Shown: positions 6,548 to 14,026 of the stretch, piece by piece | Layout of the letters: each line of letters starts with the position of its first letter | How positions within the stretch are numbered: position 1 is the first letter of the stretch | Virus record (IMG/VR): IMGVR_UViG_3300033145_001105 | Span: 1 to 22,083 of that record | DNA: 22,083 bases | Strand: one strand, 5' to 3' | Origin: a virus | Notes under the pieces: generated by a model | Seen by the model: only the letters and a program-made list of their open reading frames with translations | Told to the model about the DNA's origin: nothing | The model's database searches: none | Program-made: the position numbers and the translations under genes

Positions 6548-6602
6548 GGCCCGCGCGACTGGTTGCCCGTTCTGGCGTGACGGACCGAAATCGAGGTGAC
6601 AC

Positions 6603-6803
6603 ATGGCGGACGACCTGAAAGACGCAATCAAGCAGAACGCCCAAGGCCCCAGGCAGGCCACGGCCGACGGCGTGAGCGCTCAGCAGCACTCGCTAACCGA
6701 GCAGATCGAAGCGGACAAGTACCTGGCCGGCAAGGAAGCGGCATCCCGCAACCCGGCCAAGGCGTTCACCCGCGTCAAGATCGTGCCGCCGGGAACGGTG
6801 TAA
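6603..6803 (+). CDS. Small phage head protein at the gpW position
   Basis: The protein has 66 residues with the pattern DLKDAIKQNAQGP...QQHSLTEQIEADKYLAGKEA...VKIVPPGTV. Small proteins of this form regularly sit between terminase and portal in lambda-like siphoviruses, where lambda encodes gpW, the head-to-tail joining protein. Sequence identity to gpW itself is not obvious, so the functional name rests on position and the recognisable pattern. GAGGTGA lies a few bases before the ATG. The portal gene starts 3 bases after the stop. Confidence 0.75.
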   Translation: MADDLKDAIKQNAQGPRQATADGVSAQQHSLTEQIEADKYLAGKEAASRNPAKAFTRVKIVPPGTV

Positions 6804-6806
6804 CGC

Positions 6807-8276
6807 ATGGGACTGTGGCCGTGGACAAGACGGAAGAAGGTCAAGGCAGCCGGGCAACTGCTGCTCGTGCGGGCGAAGTTCGACGCCGCGCAGACCACGC
6901 CCGACAACCGCAAGCACTGGGCCAACGCCGACCACCTCTCGGCCGACGTCGCAGCTTCGCCTGAAGTCCGGCGAACGCTCCGCAACCGCGCCCGCTACGA
7001 AGTGGCGAACAATTCCTACGCCCGCGGGATCGTCCTCACGCTGGCCAACGATGTCATCGGCACCGGCCCGCGGCTCCAGATGCTCACCGACTCGGCCGAG
7101 GCCAACCGCACCATCGAGGCCGAGTTCGGACGCTGGGCCAAGGCCGTCGGCCTATCCGAGAAGCTCCGCACCATGCGGCAGGCGCGAGCGCAGGACGGCG
7201 AAGCATTTGCCCTGCTGGTCAGCAACGCCCGCCACGACTCGGCGGTCAAGCTGGACGTGCGGCTGATCGAAGCCGACCAGGTGACCACGCCCGATCTTTC
7301 GTTCGCCAAGGGCAACGCGGTCGATGGGATCGTGCTGGACGAGTTCGGCAACCCGAAAGAGTACCACGTGCTCAAGCAACACCCCGGCGGCGACGCGGCA
7401 TCGGCCGGCACGCAGTACGACCGTATCCCTGCCAGCAGCATGATCCACTGGTTCCGCGCCGACCGGCCGGGGCAGAACCGCGGCCTGCCGGACATCCTGC
7501 CGGCGTTGCCCCTCTTTGCCCAGCTTCGACGGTACACGCTGGCGGTTATCGCCGCGGCAGAGAGCGCCGCGAACATTGCCGTGCTGATGAAGACCAACGC
7601 GCCCGCCGGCGGCGAAGCGGCCGAGGTCGAACCCATGACCGAGATGGAGTTCGCCCCGAACATGGCCGTCTTCACGCCGGAAGGCTGGGAGCCTTCGCAG
7701 GTCAGGGCTGAGCAGCCGGCGACGACCTACGACATGTTCAAGCGGGAAATCCTCAACGAGATCGCCCGCTGCCTGAACATGCCGTACAACATCGCGGCCT
7801 GCAACTCGTCAGGCTACAACTACTCGTCGGGGCGGCTGGACCATCAGACCTACTACAAGTCCATCCGGGTCGAACAGGCCCATATCGAGGCGGTCGTTCT
7901 GGACCGCATCTTCTCCGCGTGGCTGGCCGAGGCCGTGAAGGTGTTTGACATCGGCATCGACGACATAGGCGACGCGCCCCATCAATGGTTCTGGGACGGC
8001 CACGAGCATGTGGACCCGCAGAAGGAAGCCGCGGCGCAGGCCCAGCGGCTCGCCAGCCACACGACCACGCTGGCCACCGAGTACGCCCGCCAGGGCAAGG
8101 ACTGGGAAACCGAACTGCGCCAGCGGGCCAAGGAAGCGCAACTCTGCAAGGAACTCGGCCTTTCGTCCGCGCAGGCCGCCCCGCAGGCGCCCGCCGAAAG
8201 CGACAAGGGCGACGCCAACACTGAAGACCTGCCTGACCGGCAGGCGGACAAGGAGGACAACCGTGCCGCTGCCTGA
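6807..8276 (+). CDS. Portal protein, lambda gpB family
   Basis: This 489-residue protein forms the dodecameric ring at the head vertex through which DNA is packaged and ejected. Diagnostic stretches are the N-terminal VRRTLRNRARYEVANNSYARGIVLTLANDVIGTGPRLQ, the DGEAFALL strand, the IHWFRADRPGQNRGLPDILPALPLFAQLRRYTLAVIAAAESAANIAV core and the LNEIARCLNMPYNIAAxNSSGYNYSSGRLDHQTYYK segment, all standard for lambda-type portals. The last 50 residues are a charged Ala-rich tail. The 3' end overlaps the start of the protease-capsid gene by 14 bases, and a strong AAGGAGG within it serves that gene. Confidence 0.93.
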   Translation: MGLWPWTRRKKVKAAGQLLLVRAKFDAAQTTPDNRKHWANADHLSADVAASPEVRRTLRNRARYEVANNSYARGIVLTLANDVIGTGPRLQMLTDSAEANRTIEAEFGRWAKAVGLSEKLRTMRQARAQDGEAFALLVSNARHDSAVKLDVRLIEADQVTTPDLSFAKGNAVDGIVLDEFGNPKEYHVLKQHPGGDAASAGTQYDRIPASSMIHWFRADRPGQNRGLPDILPALPLFAQLRRYTLAVIAAAESAANIAVLMKTNAPAGGEAAEVEPMTEMEFAPNMAVFTPEGWEPSQVRAEQPATTYDMFKREILNEIARCLNMPYNIAACNSSGYNYSSGRLDHQTYYKSIRVEQAHIEAVVLDRIFSAWLAEAVKVFDIGIDDIGDAPHQWFWDGHEHVDPQKEAAAQAQRLASHTTTLATEYARQGKDWETELRQRAKEAQLCKELGLSSAQAAPQAPAESDKGDANTEDLPDRQADKEDNRAAA

Positions 8277-10350
8277 ACGAAACCAAGGTGAGACCCGAGA
8301 GCAGTTCATCGACCGCTGCATGGCGGACGAGACGATGGTTCGCGAGTTCCCCGATGCCGCCCAACGCCGGGCCGTGTGTGAGGAGCAGACCCGCGCACAG
8401 GCGGGAGCGACGCTTCAACTGCTCAGCGACCCCGGCGCGCTGTCGATCGAGGCCGCGGCCGACCTCGCGGCGGCTGACGACGACGGCAAGCCGAAGCTGC
8501 CGCGTTTCTCGATGGTCGCCTACACTGGCGGGGCCATGCGAATCGCCGGCTGGCGCTACCCGGTCGTCGTGGACCTGGCCGGCCTGGTCATTCCGTCGCA
8601 GTCGCGGCCGATCCGGTTTGGCCACGATGCCGCTGCCGGCGTGGGGCACACGTACCGGCTCGCCGTTGAGGAGGGCAAGCTCGTCGCGGCCGGCGTCGTC
8701 TCGCGGGACACGCCCGCGGCGAGGGAGATCGTCGCATCCGCCCGCAACGGCTTTCCCTGGCAGGCGTCGCTCGGGGCGTCGGTGGAGCAGTTCGAGTTCG
8801 TGCGTGAGAACCAGACCGTTCTGGTGAACGGCCGGGAGTTCAAGGGGCCCGTCAACGTCGTCCGTAAGGCGACGCTGGGCGAAATCTCATTCGTCGATCT
8901 AGCGGCCGACGGCAACAGCTCCGCGAGCGTAGCCGCGTCGGCCAAGGAGCAAGCAACTATGGAAGACAAAGAAGTCAAGCAGGATCAGGCCCAGATCGAG
9001 GCCGCGGCCCAGACGGACGGGGCCGACAAGGACACCTCGCCGGCGGTCGCCGATCCGGTGCCGGACATCCGCGCCGCCGCGGTCGAGGAAACGAAGCGCA
9101 TCGAGTCCATCCGCAAGGTGTGCGCCGGCCGGCACGCCGACATCGAGGCCAAGGCCATCGAGGAAGGCTGGGACGCCAGCCGCACCGAGCTTGAAGTGCT
9201 CCGTGCCGAACGGCCGAAGGCTCCGCCATCGCACATCCGCGACAACGCGGTCGATTCCGACGTGCTCGCCGCGGCGGTGTGCCTTACCGGCGGACTGAAG
9301 ATGATCGAGTCGTCCTTCGACGAGAAGGTCCTCGATACGGCAAGCCGGCGGTTCCGCCGGGGCATCGGCCTCCAGGAACTCATCATGGAAGGCGCCTGGG
9401 CCAACGGCTACCAGGGCCGAACCTTCCGCTCCGACATGGAAGGCGCGCTCCAGGCGGCGTTCAGCACGTTCCGCCTGCCGGGCATCCTGTCGAACGTGGC
9501 CAACAAGTTCCTCCTGGCCGGCTTCGAGTCGGTGGAAGACACCTGGAAGCGGATCGCCGCCACGCGGAGCGTCCGCGACTTCAAGGCGGTCACCAGCTAC
9601 CGGCTCACCGGCGCGTTCGAGTACGAGGAAGTCGGCCCGACTGGCGAACTGAAGCACGGCGCGGTCGATGAGGAAACCTTCACCAACCAGGCGAAGACCT
9701 ACGGGCGGATGTTCTCCATCACCCGCACCGACCTCATCAACGACGACCTCGGCGCGCTGACGGCCGTGCCGCGAAAGATCGGCCGAGGCGGCGCTCTGAA
9801 GCTCAACAAGGTCTTCTGGACCGCCTTCCTCGACAACGCCGCCTTCTTCACCGCCGCCCGCGGCAACTACAAGGCCGGCACGACGACGGCCCTGTCCGTG
9901 GACGGCCTGACCGACGCCGAACTGCTCTTCCTGGAGCAGAAGGACGCCGAAGGCAGCCCGCTGGGCGTCGTCGCCAGGGTGCTGCTGGTACCGCCGGCCC
10001 TGCTGGTCAAGGGCACGCAGTTAATGAACTCGACGGAGCTGCGAGACGGCGGCGCATCGAGCAAGTACGTCACGAACAACCCGCACGCCGGCAAGTTCAG
10101 CGTCATCCACTCGGCGTACCTGAGCAACGCGACCATCGAGGGCAACTCAGCGAAGGCGTGGTATCTGCTGGCCGACCCCGACGACCTGCCGGTCATCGAA
10201 GTGGCCTTCCTCAACGGCCAGCAGACCCCGACGGTGGAGCGGGCGGACGCGGACTTCAACGTTCTCGGCATCCAGTTCCGCGGGTATTTCGACTTCGGCG
10301 TCGCCCTCCAGGACTGGCGGGCCGGCGTGAAGATGAAGGGCGAGGCGTAA
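8263..10350 (+). CDS. Fused prohead protease - scaffold - major capsid protein
   Basis: The gene encodes 695 residues from GTG 8263, chosen because AAGGAGG lies 7 bases upstream. Residues 1-50 carry the REQFIDRCMADETMVREFPDAAQRRAVC segment often found before phage proteases. Residues 65-230 are an HK97-type (U35) prohead protease: His121 in IRFGHD and Ser169 in FPWQASLGASV are the likely catalytic residues. Residues 233-345 are acidic, Ala- and Gln-rich and helical, as expected for scaffold. Residues 347-695 are a Mu gpT-like HK97-fold capsid protein (VFWTAFLDNAAFF, LLVPPALL, LMNSTELRD, NPHAGKFSVIHSAYLSN, AWYLLADPDDLPVIEVAFLNGQ, GVALQDWRAGVKMKGEA). In most phages these are two or three genes. 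An internal start at 8959 probably yields scaffold-capsid without protease. Confidence 0.92.
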   Translation: MPLPERNQGETREQFIDRCMADETMVREFPDAAQRRAVCEEQTRAQAGATLQLLSDPGALSIEAAADLAAADDDGKPKLPRFSMVAYTGGAMRIAGWRYPVVVDLAGLVIPSQSRPIRFGHDAAAGVGHTYRLAVEEGKLVAAGVVSRDTPAAREIVASARNGFPWQASLGASVEQFEFVRENQTVLVNGREFKGPVNVVRKATLGEISFVDLAADGNSSASVAASAKEQATMEDKEVKQDQAQIEAAAQTDGADKDTSPAVADPVPDIRAAAVEETKRIESIRKVCAGRHADIEAKAIEEGWDASRTELEVLRAERPKAPPSHIRDNAVDSDVLAAAVCLTGGLKMIESSFDEKVLDTASRRFRRGIGLQELIMEGAWANGYQGRTFRSDMEGALQAAFSTFRLPGILSNVANKFLLAGFESVEDTWKRIAATRSVRDFKAVTSYRLTGAFEYEEVGPTGELKHGAVDEETFTNQAKTYGRMFSITRTDLINDDLGALTAVPRKIGRGGALKLNKVFWTAFLDNAAFFTAARGNYKAGTTTALSVDGLTDAELLFLEQKDAEGSPLGVVARVLLVPPALLVKGTQLMNSTELRDGGASSKYVTNNPHAGKFSVIHSAYLSNATIEGNSAKAWYLLADPDDLPVIEVAFLNGQQTPTVERADADFNVLGIQFRGYFDFGVALQDWRAGVKMKGEA
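8944..8961 (+). promoter_or_regulatory. Internal ribosome-binding site and ATG inside the protease-capsid gene
   Basis: AAGGAG (8944-8949) is followed after 9 bases by an in-frame ATG (8959-8961), exactly where the protease domain ends and the scaffold-like region begins. Initiation here would give a 463-residue scaffold-capsid protein. This mirrors the nested lambda C/Nu3 arrangement and would solve the stoichiometry problem of a 1:1 protease-capsid fusion. Confidence 0.55.
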
Positions 10351-10387
10351 GGGGCAGCCCGCCGCCATGAAACGCGGCGGGGACCCC
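10351..10387. other. Strong intergenic hairpin after the capsid gene
   Basis: CCCGCCGC (10358-10365) and GCGGCGGG (10374-10381) pair perfectly around an 8-base loop CATGAAAC. GGGG (10351-10354) can extend the stem with CCCC (10384-10387). No T-run follows, so mRNA processing, stabilisation or partial attenuation is more likely than full termination. Confidence 0.6.
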
Positions 10388-10415
10388 AGCCTCCAAACGA
10401 CAGGAGCAAATCGAC

Positions 10416-10751
10416 ATGGCAACGTTCGTACACGACGGCAAGAGCATCGACTTTCGCGCAAGCTCGGACGTGACCGCCGGCGACGTGGTGGTCCAGGGCG
10501 AACTTCTCGGCGTGGCCAAGGTGGACATTCCGGCCGGCCGGCTTGGGGCACTGGCGGTCGTCGGCGTCTTCGACTTCCCCAAGGCCACCGGAGCCGGCAC
10601 GGGCATCGCGGCCGGCGCGAACTGCTATTGGGACGTGGCCGACGGCGAGGCGAAGACCGACGCGGAAGGCGGGGCCAACAAGCTCATCGGCAAGTGCGTC
10701 CGCGCCGCAGCCGACGCCGACGCGACGGTCCGCATCCGCATGAGTCAGTGA
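10416..10751 (+). CDS. DUF2190-type capsid-associated protein
   Basis: The protein has 111 residues and is almost all beta. It has the DUF2190 layout: an N-terminal strand pair, VTAGDVVVQGELLGVAKVDIPAGRLGALAVVGVFDFPK, then GTGIAAGANCYWDVADGEAKTDAEGGANKLIGKCVRAA, ending in VRIRM. Members lie directly after the major capsid gene in many siphoviruses and are thought to be capsid decoration or cement proteins. ATG 10416 has GGAG 10 bases upstream (10402-10405). A strong hairpin separates it from the capsid gene. Confidence 0.85.
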   Translation: MATFVHDGKSIDFRASSDVTAGDVVVQGELLGVAKVDIPAGRLGALAVVGVFDFPKATGAGTGIAAGANCYWDVADGEAKTDAEGGANKLIGKCVRAAADADATVRIRMSQ

Positions 10752-10761
10752 GGTGTCCGCC

Positions 10762-11145
10762 GTGGCCGATATGCTCGAATCCGCTGTGGACTGGCTGGGC
10801 GACATGCGCAACCGGCACCTCTCGCGGGCGGTGACCTACACCCGCGGCGCGGAGTCGGTCGAGTTGTCGGCCACTTTAGGCGACACCCGGTATGAACTCA
10901 GTGACGAGGCCGGCGCGACGGTGCAGGCCAAGGCAACGGACTTCATCGTCGCGGCGGACGAACTGGTGCTCGGCGGCGAGGTGACGAAGCCCCAGGTCGG
11001 GGATCGGATTCGACTGCCCGCCGGGGCGAAGGTGCTGGTGTTCGAGGTTCTCGACCTGGCCGGGGCCGGCCACTGGCGGCCGGCTGACCCGTTCGGCAAG
11101 GCCCTGCGGATTCACGCCAAGCAGATCGACGAGGAAACGCCATGA
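10762..11145 (+). CDS. Head-tail attachment/head completion protein (lambda FII-like position)
   Basis: The protein has 127 residues. It opens with a helix (MLESAVDWLGDMRNRHLSRAVTYTRG) and continues as a beta-rich domain, VELSATLGDTRYELSDEAG, DFIVAADELVLGG, PQVGDRIRLPAGAKVLVFEVLDLAG, HWRPADPFGKALRIHAKQI. This pattern is shared by phage head-tail joining proteins that plug the portal ring and dock the tail. I chose GTG 10762 because GAGGTG ends 6 bases before it; GTG 10753 or ATG 10771 are alternatives. It lies right after the DUF2190 gene and ends in an ATGA overlap with the next gene. Family assignment is moderately sure. Confidence 0.75.
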   Translation: MADMLESAVDWLGDMRNRHLSRAVTYTRGAESVELSATLGDTRYELSDEAGATVQAKATDFIVAADELVLGGEVTKPQVGDRIRLPAGAKVLVFEVLDLAGAGHWRPADPFGKALRIHAKQIDEETP

Positions 11146-11378
11146 GCGTCTGCAACGAGCAATACGACCGTGTGTGCAAAAGCGAGTTCGCATCGATCCA
11201 CGTGAAGCTCGACCGGCTCGACGAGGCGATTCGCGGCAACGGCCGGCCGGGCATTCAGCTTCGCCTGGACCGCCTGGAAGCAGCCGAAGCGGTGTGGTCG
11301 AGGCTCATGTGGATCATCGCCGGCTCGACGGTGACGCTGGCGCTCGGCGCGGTGTGGACGCTGATCTTTGGAGCATAA
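11142..11378 (+). CDS. Small membrane protein, XhlA-like (coiled coil plus C-terminal TM)
   Basis: The protein has 78 residues. Residues 14-48 are a charged helix with a heptad-like pattern (IHVKLDRLDEAI...IQLRLDRLEAAE), and residues 52-77 form one hydrophobic segment (LMWIIAGSTVTLALGAVWTLIFG). This layout matches XhlA-type hemolysin/holin-associated phage proteins that help permeabilise the membrane. Here it sits among head-tail joining genes, an unusual place for a lysis gene, and starts in an ATGA overlap. It may instead tether something to the membrane. No endolysin is adjacent. Confidence 0.7.
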   Translation: MSVCNEQYDRVCKSEFASIHVKLDRLDEAIRGNGRPGIQLRLDRLEAAEAVWSRLMWIIAGSTVTLALGAVWTLIFGA

Positions 11379-11382
11379 CGGC

Positions 11383-11745
11383 ATGGCCAAACGCTGGATC
11401 AACTCGATGGACGTGGAGGTAAGCCCAAGCGGCGCGCCTCTGTTCGATATCGCCGGCTGCACCTCGCTTGCAGGCGGGACGAAGACCGTCCCTTCGGCCA
11501 GCACGCCCCAGCCGCTCGTGGCCGCGTCCACGCCGTGCCGGTTCGTGTGGGTCGGCGCTCGCGTGGACAGCTACGGCAACCCGCAGAACACCCGGCCGTG
11601 CTTCGTGGGCGATTCGGCGAACCAGAACATCCCGATCCTGCCCAGCAACTACGAGGGCGTCGTCATCCGCATCGACGACGCGAACAAGCTCTACGTCAAG
11701 GTCGGCATCAACGGCCAAGGCGTGGTCTATCGAATCTTCGCGTGA
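11383..11745 (+). CDS. Small phage structural protein, function unknown
   Basis: The protein has 120 residues from ATG 11383, with GGAG 9 bases upstream. It is beta-rich: VEVSPSG, CRFVWVGARVDSYGNPQNTRPCFVGDSANQNIPILPSNYEGVVIRIDDANKLYVKVGINGQGVVYRIFA. The C-terminal half, which ends in 'kvginGqGVvYrif', resembles short conserved proteins found in head-neck or tail modules of siphoviruses, but I cannot name a family. It lies directly before the Tyr-rich solenoid gene and is probably co-translated with it, with a stop 7 bases before that gene's GTG. Confidence 0.75.
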   Translation: MAKRWINSMDVEVSPSGAPLFDIAGCTSLAGGTKTVPSASTPQPLVAASTPCRFVWVGARVDSYGNPQNTRPCFVGDSANQNIPILPSNYEGVVIRIDDANKLYVKVGINGQGVVYRIFA

Positions 11746-11752
11746 GGTAGCC

Positions 11753-12766
11753 GTGGCCACAATCACCAGCGCACAAACCGGCATCTGGTCCGATCCGGCA
11801 ACGTGGGTTGGCGGTGTTGTGCCGGACATGACCGTGGACGATGCAATCATCGCCAGCGGCCATGCCGTGGTGATTCTCCCCTCGGACTACATCGTGCTTG
11901 TGGACGGTCACATGCTGGATGTGGAGAACGGGGCGCAGCTCATCGTTGTGGGCGGCGTGGAGGTCTACTACTACGGCTCGCTGTACGTGGAAGGGGAACT
12001 GGACATCATTTCCGGTGCATACGTGGCCGTGTACGACGACGGTGATGCGGACATCAACAGCGGCGCGATCGCATCCGTCGAGGGCTACTTCGACTTCTAC
12101 TACTACGCCTACCTGAACGTCTACGGCGAAGTGACCGTCGAGACGGACGGCTATCTCTCGGCCGATTACGACGGCTACATCTACATCTACGGCGGGATGG
12201 TCTCGGTCTACGGCGAACTCGACTTGTACGAGTACGGGTACATGGACCTGGACGGCGGCTACCTCGGCGTCGAAAGCGGCGGCGAAGTGTTCATCGCCGG
12301 CTACGTCAACTGCTACTACTCCAGCACCATTTCCGTCTACGGCGAACTGACGCTCGATTCCTACGGCTACATCGAGGCTGTCTCCTCCTCGGAAATCTCG
12401 TGCGAGTCGTCCGCGCTGGTCGCGGTGGGCGGATACCTGCTGGTCGCCGACGACGGCTCGTGCCGCGTTTACGGGCCGATGGAGATTGCGCGGTCGGCCG
12501 GCTTCGACGCCTGGTACTACGGCTACCTCGAAGTCAACAACGGCGGCCTCATCGAGGACTTCGGCTACCTCTACATTCACTACGACGCCTTCCTCTACGT
12601 GGGCGGTGAAGTCCGCGTCTACCGGGACATCTACATCTCCGGCCAGATGTACGGCGGCGGCAAGATCGTGATGTTCCGCCGCGACGGGCAGATCAAGGAC
12701 GGCGACGGCAACAGTCTCTTCAAGCTGGACCAAGCCTACGGGCATGGTTTGCAGCGGATCGCATAG
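11753..12766 (+). CDS. Tyrosine-rich beta-solenoid protein with G8-like N-terminus
   Basis: The protein has 337 residues from GTG 11753 (GAGGT 4 bases upstream). Residues 2-38 (ITSAQTGIWSDPATWVGGVVPDMTVDDAIIASGHAVVI) look like the G8-type start found on secreted beta-helix proteins. Residues 50-315 are an almost unbroken series of short strands and turns such as GSLYVEGELDI, AYLNVYGEVTV, GYIYIYGGMVSVYGELDLYEYGYMDLDGGYLGV and FLYVGGEVRVYRDIYI. It holds about 40 tyrosines, many acidic residues and very few Lys or Arg until the basic C-terminus (residues 311-337). This strongly suggests a right-handed beta-helix with stacked Tyr ladders. Such folds serve as phage adhesins, depolymerases or decoration proteins. 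I see no catalytic signature. It sits between head-tail joining and tail-terminator genes, not with tail-tip genes. Fold likely, function unknown. Confidence 0.85.
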   Translation: MATITSAQTGIWSDPATWVGGVVPDMTVDDAIIASGHAVVILPSDYIVLVDGHMLDVENGAQLIVVGGVEVYYYGSLYVEGELDIISGAYVAVYDDGDADINSGAIASVEGYFDFYYYAYLNVYGEVTVETDGYLSADYDGYIYIYGGMVSVYGELDLYEYGYMDLDGGYLGVESGGEVFIAGYVNCYYSSTISVYGELTLDSYGYIEAVSSSEISCESSALVAVGGYLLVADDGSCRVYGPMEIARSAGFDAWYYGYLEVNNGGLIEDFGYLYIHYDAFLYVGGEVRVYRDIYISGQMYGGGKIVMFRRDGQIKDGDGNSLFKLDQAYGHGLQRIA

Positions 12767-12777
12767 GAGAACCGGCT

Positions 12778-13155
12778 ATGGCTGAGCAACCCATGGGCGC
12801 ACAGGGCAACAAGACAATGGAACTGACCCCGGCCGAGCAACAGGCGGTGGAGCGGATGCGCATGACGCCTGCCGAGCGCGCCGCCGAGCAGCAGGCCCGC
12901 AAGCAAGCGCGGCTCGACGCGATGACGCCGGAGGTCCGGCAGGTCATCGAGGACCGCAACGCCCGCGTCGATGCGATGGACCCGGCGCAGCGCCGGGCGT
13001 TCCTCGCCGGCCGGCGTCTGGCTGGCGCGGCCCGGTCGCTCAAGCTCGAAGTCCAGAAGGGCCTGTCCTTCGACGAAGCGATGGCGTCGCTCGAACTGGC
13101 GGAAGCCGAAGCGGTGGACTGGCTCCGCGGGAAGCTCGCCGAGACAGGAGCGTAA
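12778..13155 (+). CDS. Alpha-helical charged protein, function unknown
   Basis: The protein has 125 residues and is rich in Ala, Arg, Glu and Gln. It is predicted to be almost wholly helical, with loosely repeating units: LTPAEQQAVERMRMTPAERAAEQQARKQARLDAMTPEVRQVIEDRNARVDAMDPAQRRAFLAG. The recurring (M/L)(T/D)P-x-x-(Q/R/E) helix caps suggest three or four short helices of similar build. AGGAG precedes the ATG by 9 bases. It could be a tail assembly or scaffold-like helper, or a partner of the beta-solenoid protein it follows after 11 bases. I do not recognise a family. Confidence 0.75.
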   Translation: MAEQPMGAQGNKTMELTPAEQQAVERMRMTPAERAAEQQARKQARLDAMTPEVRQVIEDRNARVDAMDPAQRRAFLAGRRLAGAARSLKLEVQKGLSFDEAMASLELAEAEAVDWLRGKLAETGA

Positions 13156-13163
13156 CGGAACTC

Positions 13164-13589
13164 ATGGCACTGATCGCAGATATCGCCGACGCCGTTGTCG
13201 CCGAGCTTAACGCCGGCTTGTTCAGCGTGCCCTTCACGGCCGAGCGGCTGTATCGCCCGGACTTCGAGCTTCCGGAGATGAAGGACCTGCGCGTGTCGGT
13301 CGTGCCGCACGGCCTGGAAATGACCACGGCCGGCCGGAGCCTGAGCCAGCACGACGTGCAGATCGACCTGGCCGTGCAGAAGAAACTTGACGCCGCCGAC
13401 AACGCGGAGATCGACGCGCTGATGGGCTTGGTCGAGGAACTCGCCGAGTTCCTCCGCACGAAGCGGCAGTTCGGCGACGCGGTGTGGGTGAGAACGGATA
13501 ACTCGCCCGTCTACTCGCAGGAGCACCTCGGCGAGCTTCGGCAGTTCACGAGCGTCCTGACGGCGACGTTGCGGGTGGTGAAGACATGA
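13164..13589 (+). CDS. Candidate tail terminator/tail completion protein
   Basis: The protein has 141 residues of mixed alpha/beta. It starts with a helix (IADIADAVVAELNAGLF), then LYRPDFELPEMKDLRVSVVPHGLEMTTAGRSLSQHDVQIDLAVQKKLD, a second helix (IDALMGLVEELAEFLRT) and a final strand region with TSVLTATLRVVKT. This order, helix then beta-sheet then helix then strand, is that of gpU/tail-terminator proteins, which cap the tail tube before it joins the head. Position, just before the gp10-like and major tail genes, agrees. The next gene begins in an ATGA overlap. Existence is certain; the function is inferred. Confidence 0.8.
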   Translation: MALIADIADAVVAELNAGLFSVPFTAERLYRPDFELPEMKDLRVSVVPHGLEMTTAGRSLSQHDVQIDLAVQKKLDAADNAEIDALMGLVEELAEFLRTKRQFGDAVWVRTDNSPVYSQEHLGELRQFTSVLTATLRVVKT

Positions 13590-14026
13590 TCGGCATGGTG
13601 ACCAGGCAGATGTTCTTCGACCGCGGCGCGGTGACTTCCGCCACCGACCGGGCAACGCGGCGCGTGCTCAGCCGTATCGGCGCGTACGTCCGCACGACCG
13701 CGAAGCACAGCATCCGCAAGCGCAAGCGGATCAGCGACCCCGGCGAGCCGCCGAGCAGTCACACGGGATTGCTGCGACGGTTCATCTTCTTTGGCTATGA
13801 CCGCGGCCGTCGGAGCGTAGTGATCGGCCCGATGCGGCTGAATCAGAAGGTCGGCGACGCGCCGGCGGCGTTGGAGTACGGCGGGACATCCACTGTGGTC
13901 GAAGGGCTTCGCCGCCGGCGGCGAAAGCGACGCATTCGGATTGCGGCCCGCCCCTATATGGGGCCGGCCTTCGAGCAGGAGAAACCCAAGCTGCCCGCCA
14001 TGTGGAGAGGCTCCATCACGCGATGA
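13586..14026 (+). CDS. HK97 gp10-like head-tail/minor tail component
   Basis: The protein has 146 residues and is very basic. A central GEPPSSHTGLLRRFIFFGYD, then VVIGPMRLN, APAALEYGG, and finally a RIAARPYMGPAFEQEKPKLPAMWRGSI C-terminus follow the pattern of HK97-gp10/virion morphogenesis proteins ('P..htG.Lr..i', 'alEyGt', 'aRPfm.PAl....'). These lie in the neck region between head and tail. An RRRRRKRR stretch near residues 110-118 is unusual and may contact DNA. The gene starts in an ATGA overlap, and a long hairpin spans its stop codon. Confidence 0.8.
   Translation: MIGMVTRQMFFDRGAVTSATDRATRRVLSRIGAYVRTTAKHSIRKRKRISDPGEPPSSHTGLLRRFIFFGYDRGRRSVVIGPMRLNQKVGDAPAALEYGGTSTVVEGLRRRRRKRRIRIAARPYMGPAFEQEKPKLPAMWRGSITR

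Noticed and set aside
8008-8262. Longer 5' end of the protease-capsid frame
   Set aside because: It overlaps the portal gene in another frame, translates to Arg/Pro-rich sequence, and GTG 8263 has a strong ribosome-binding site.
11708-12745. Long minus-strand open frame of 345 codons
   Set aside because: It lies wholly antisense to the Tyr-rich solenoid gene. Its Val/Asp/His-rich composition is what results from complementing repeated Tyr, Gly and acidic codons, and it has no domain.
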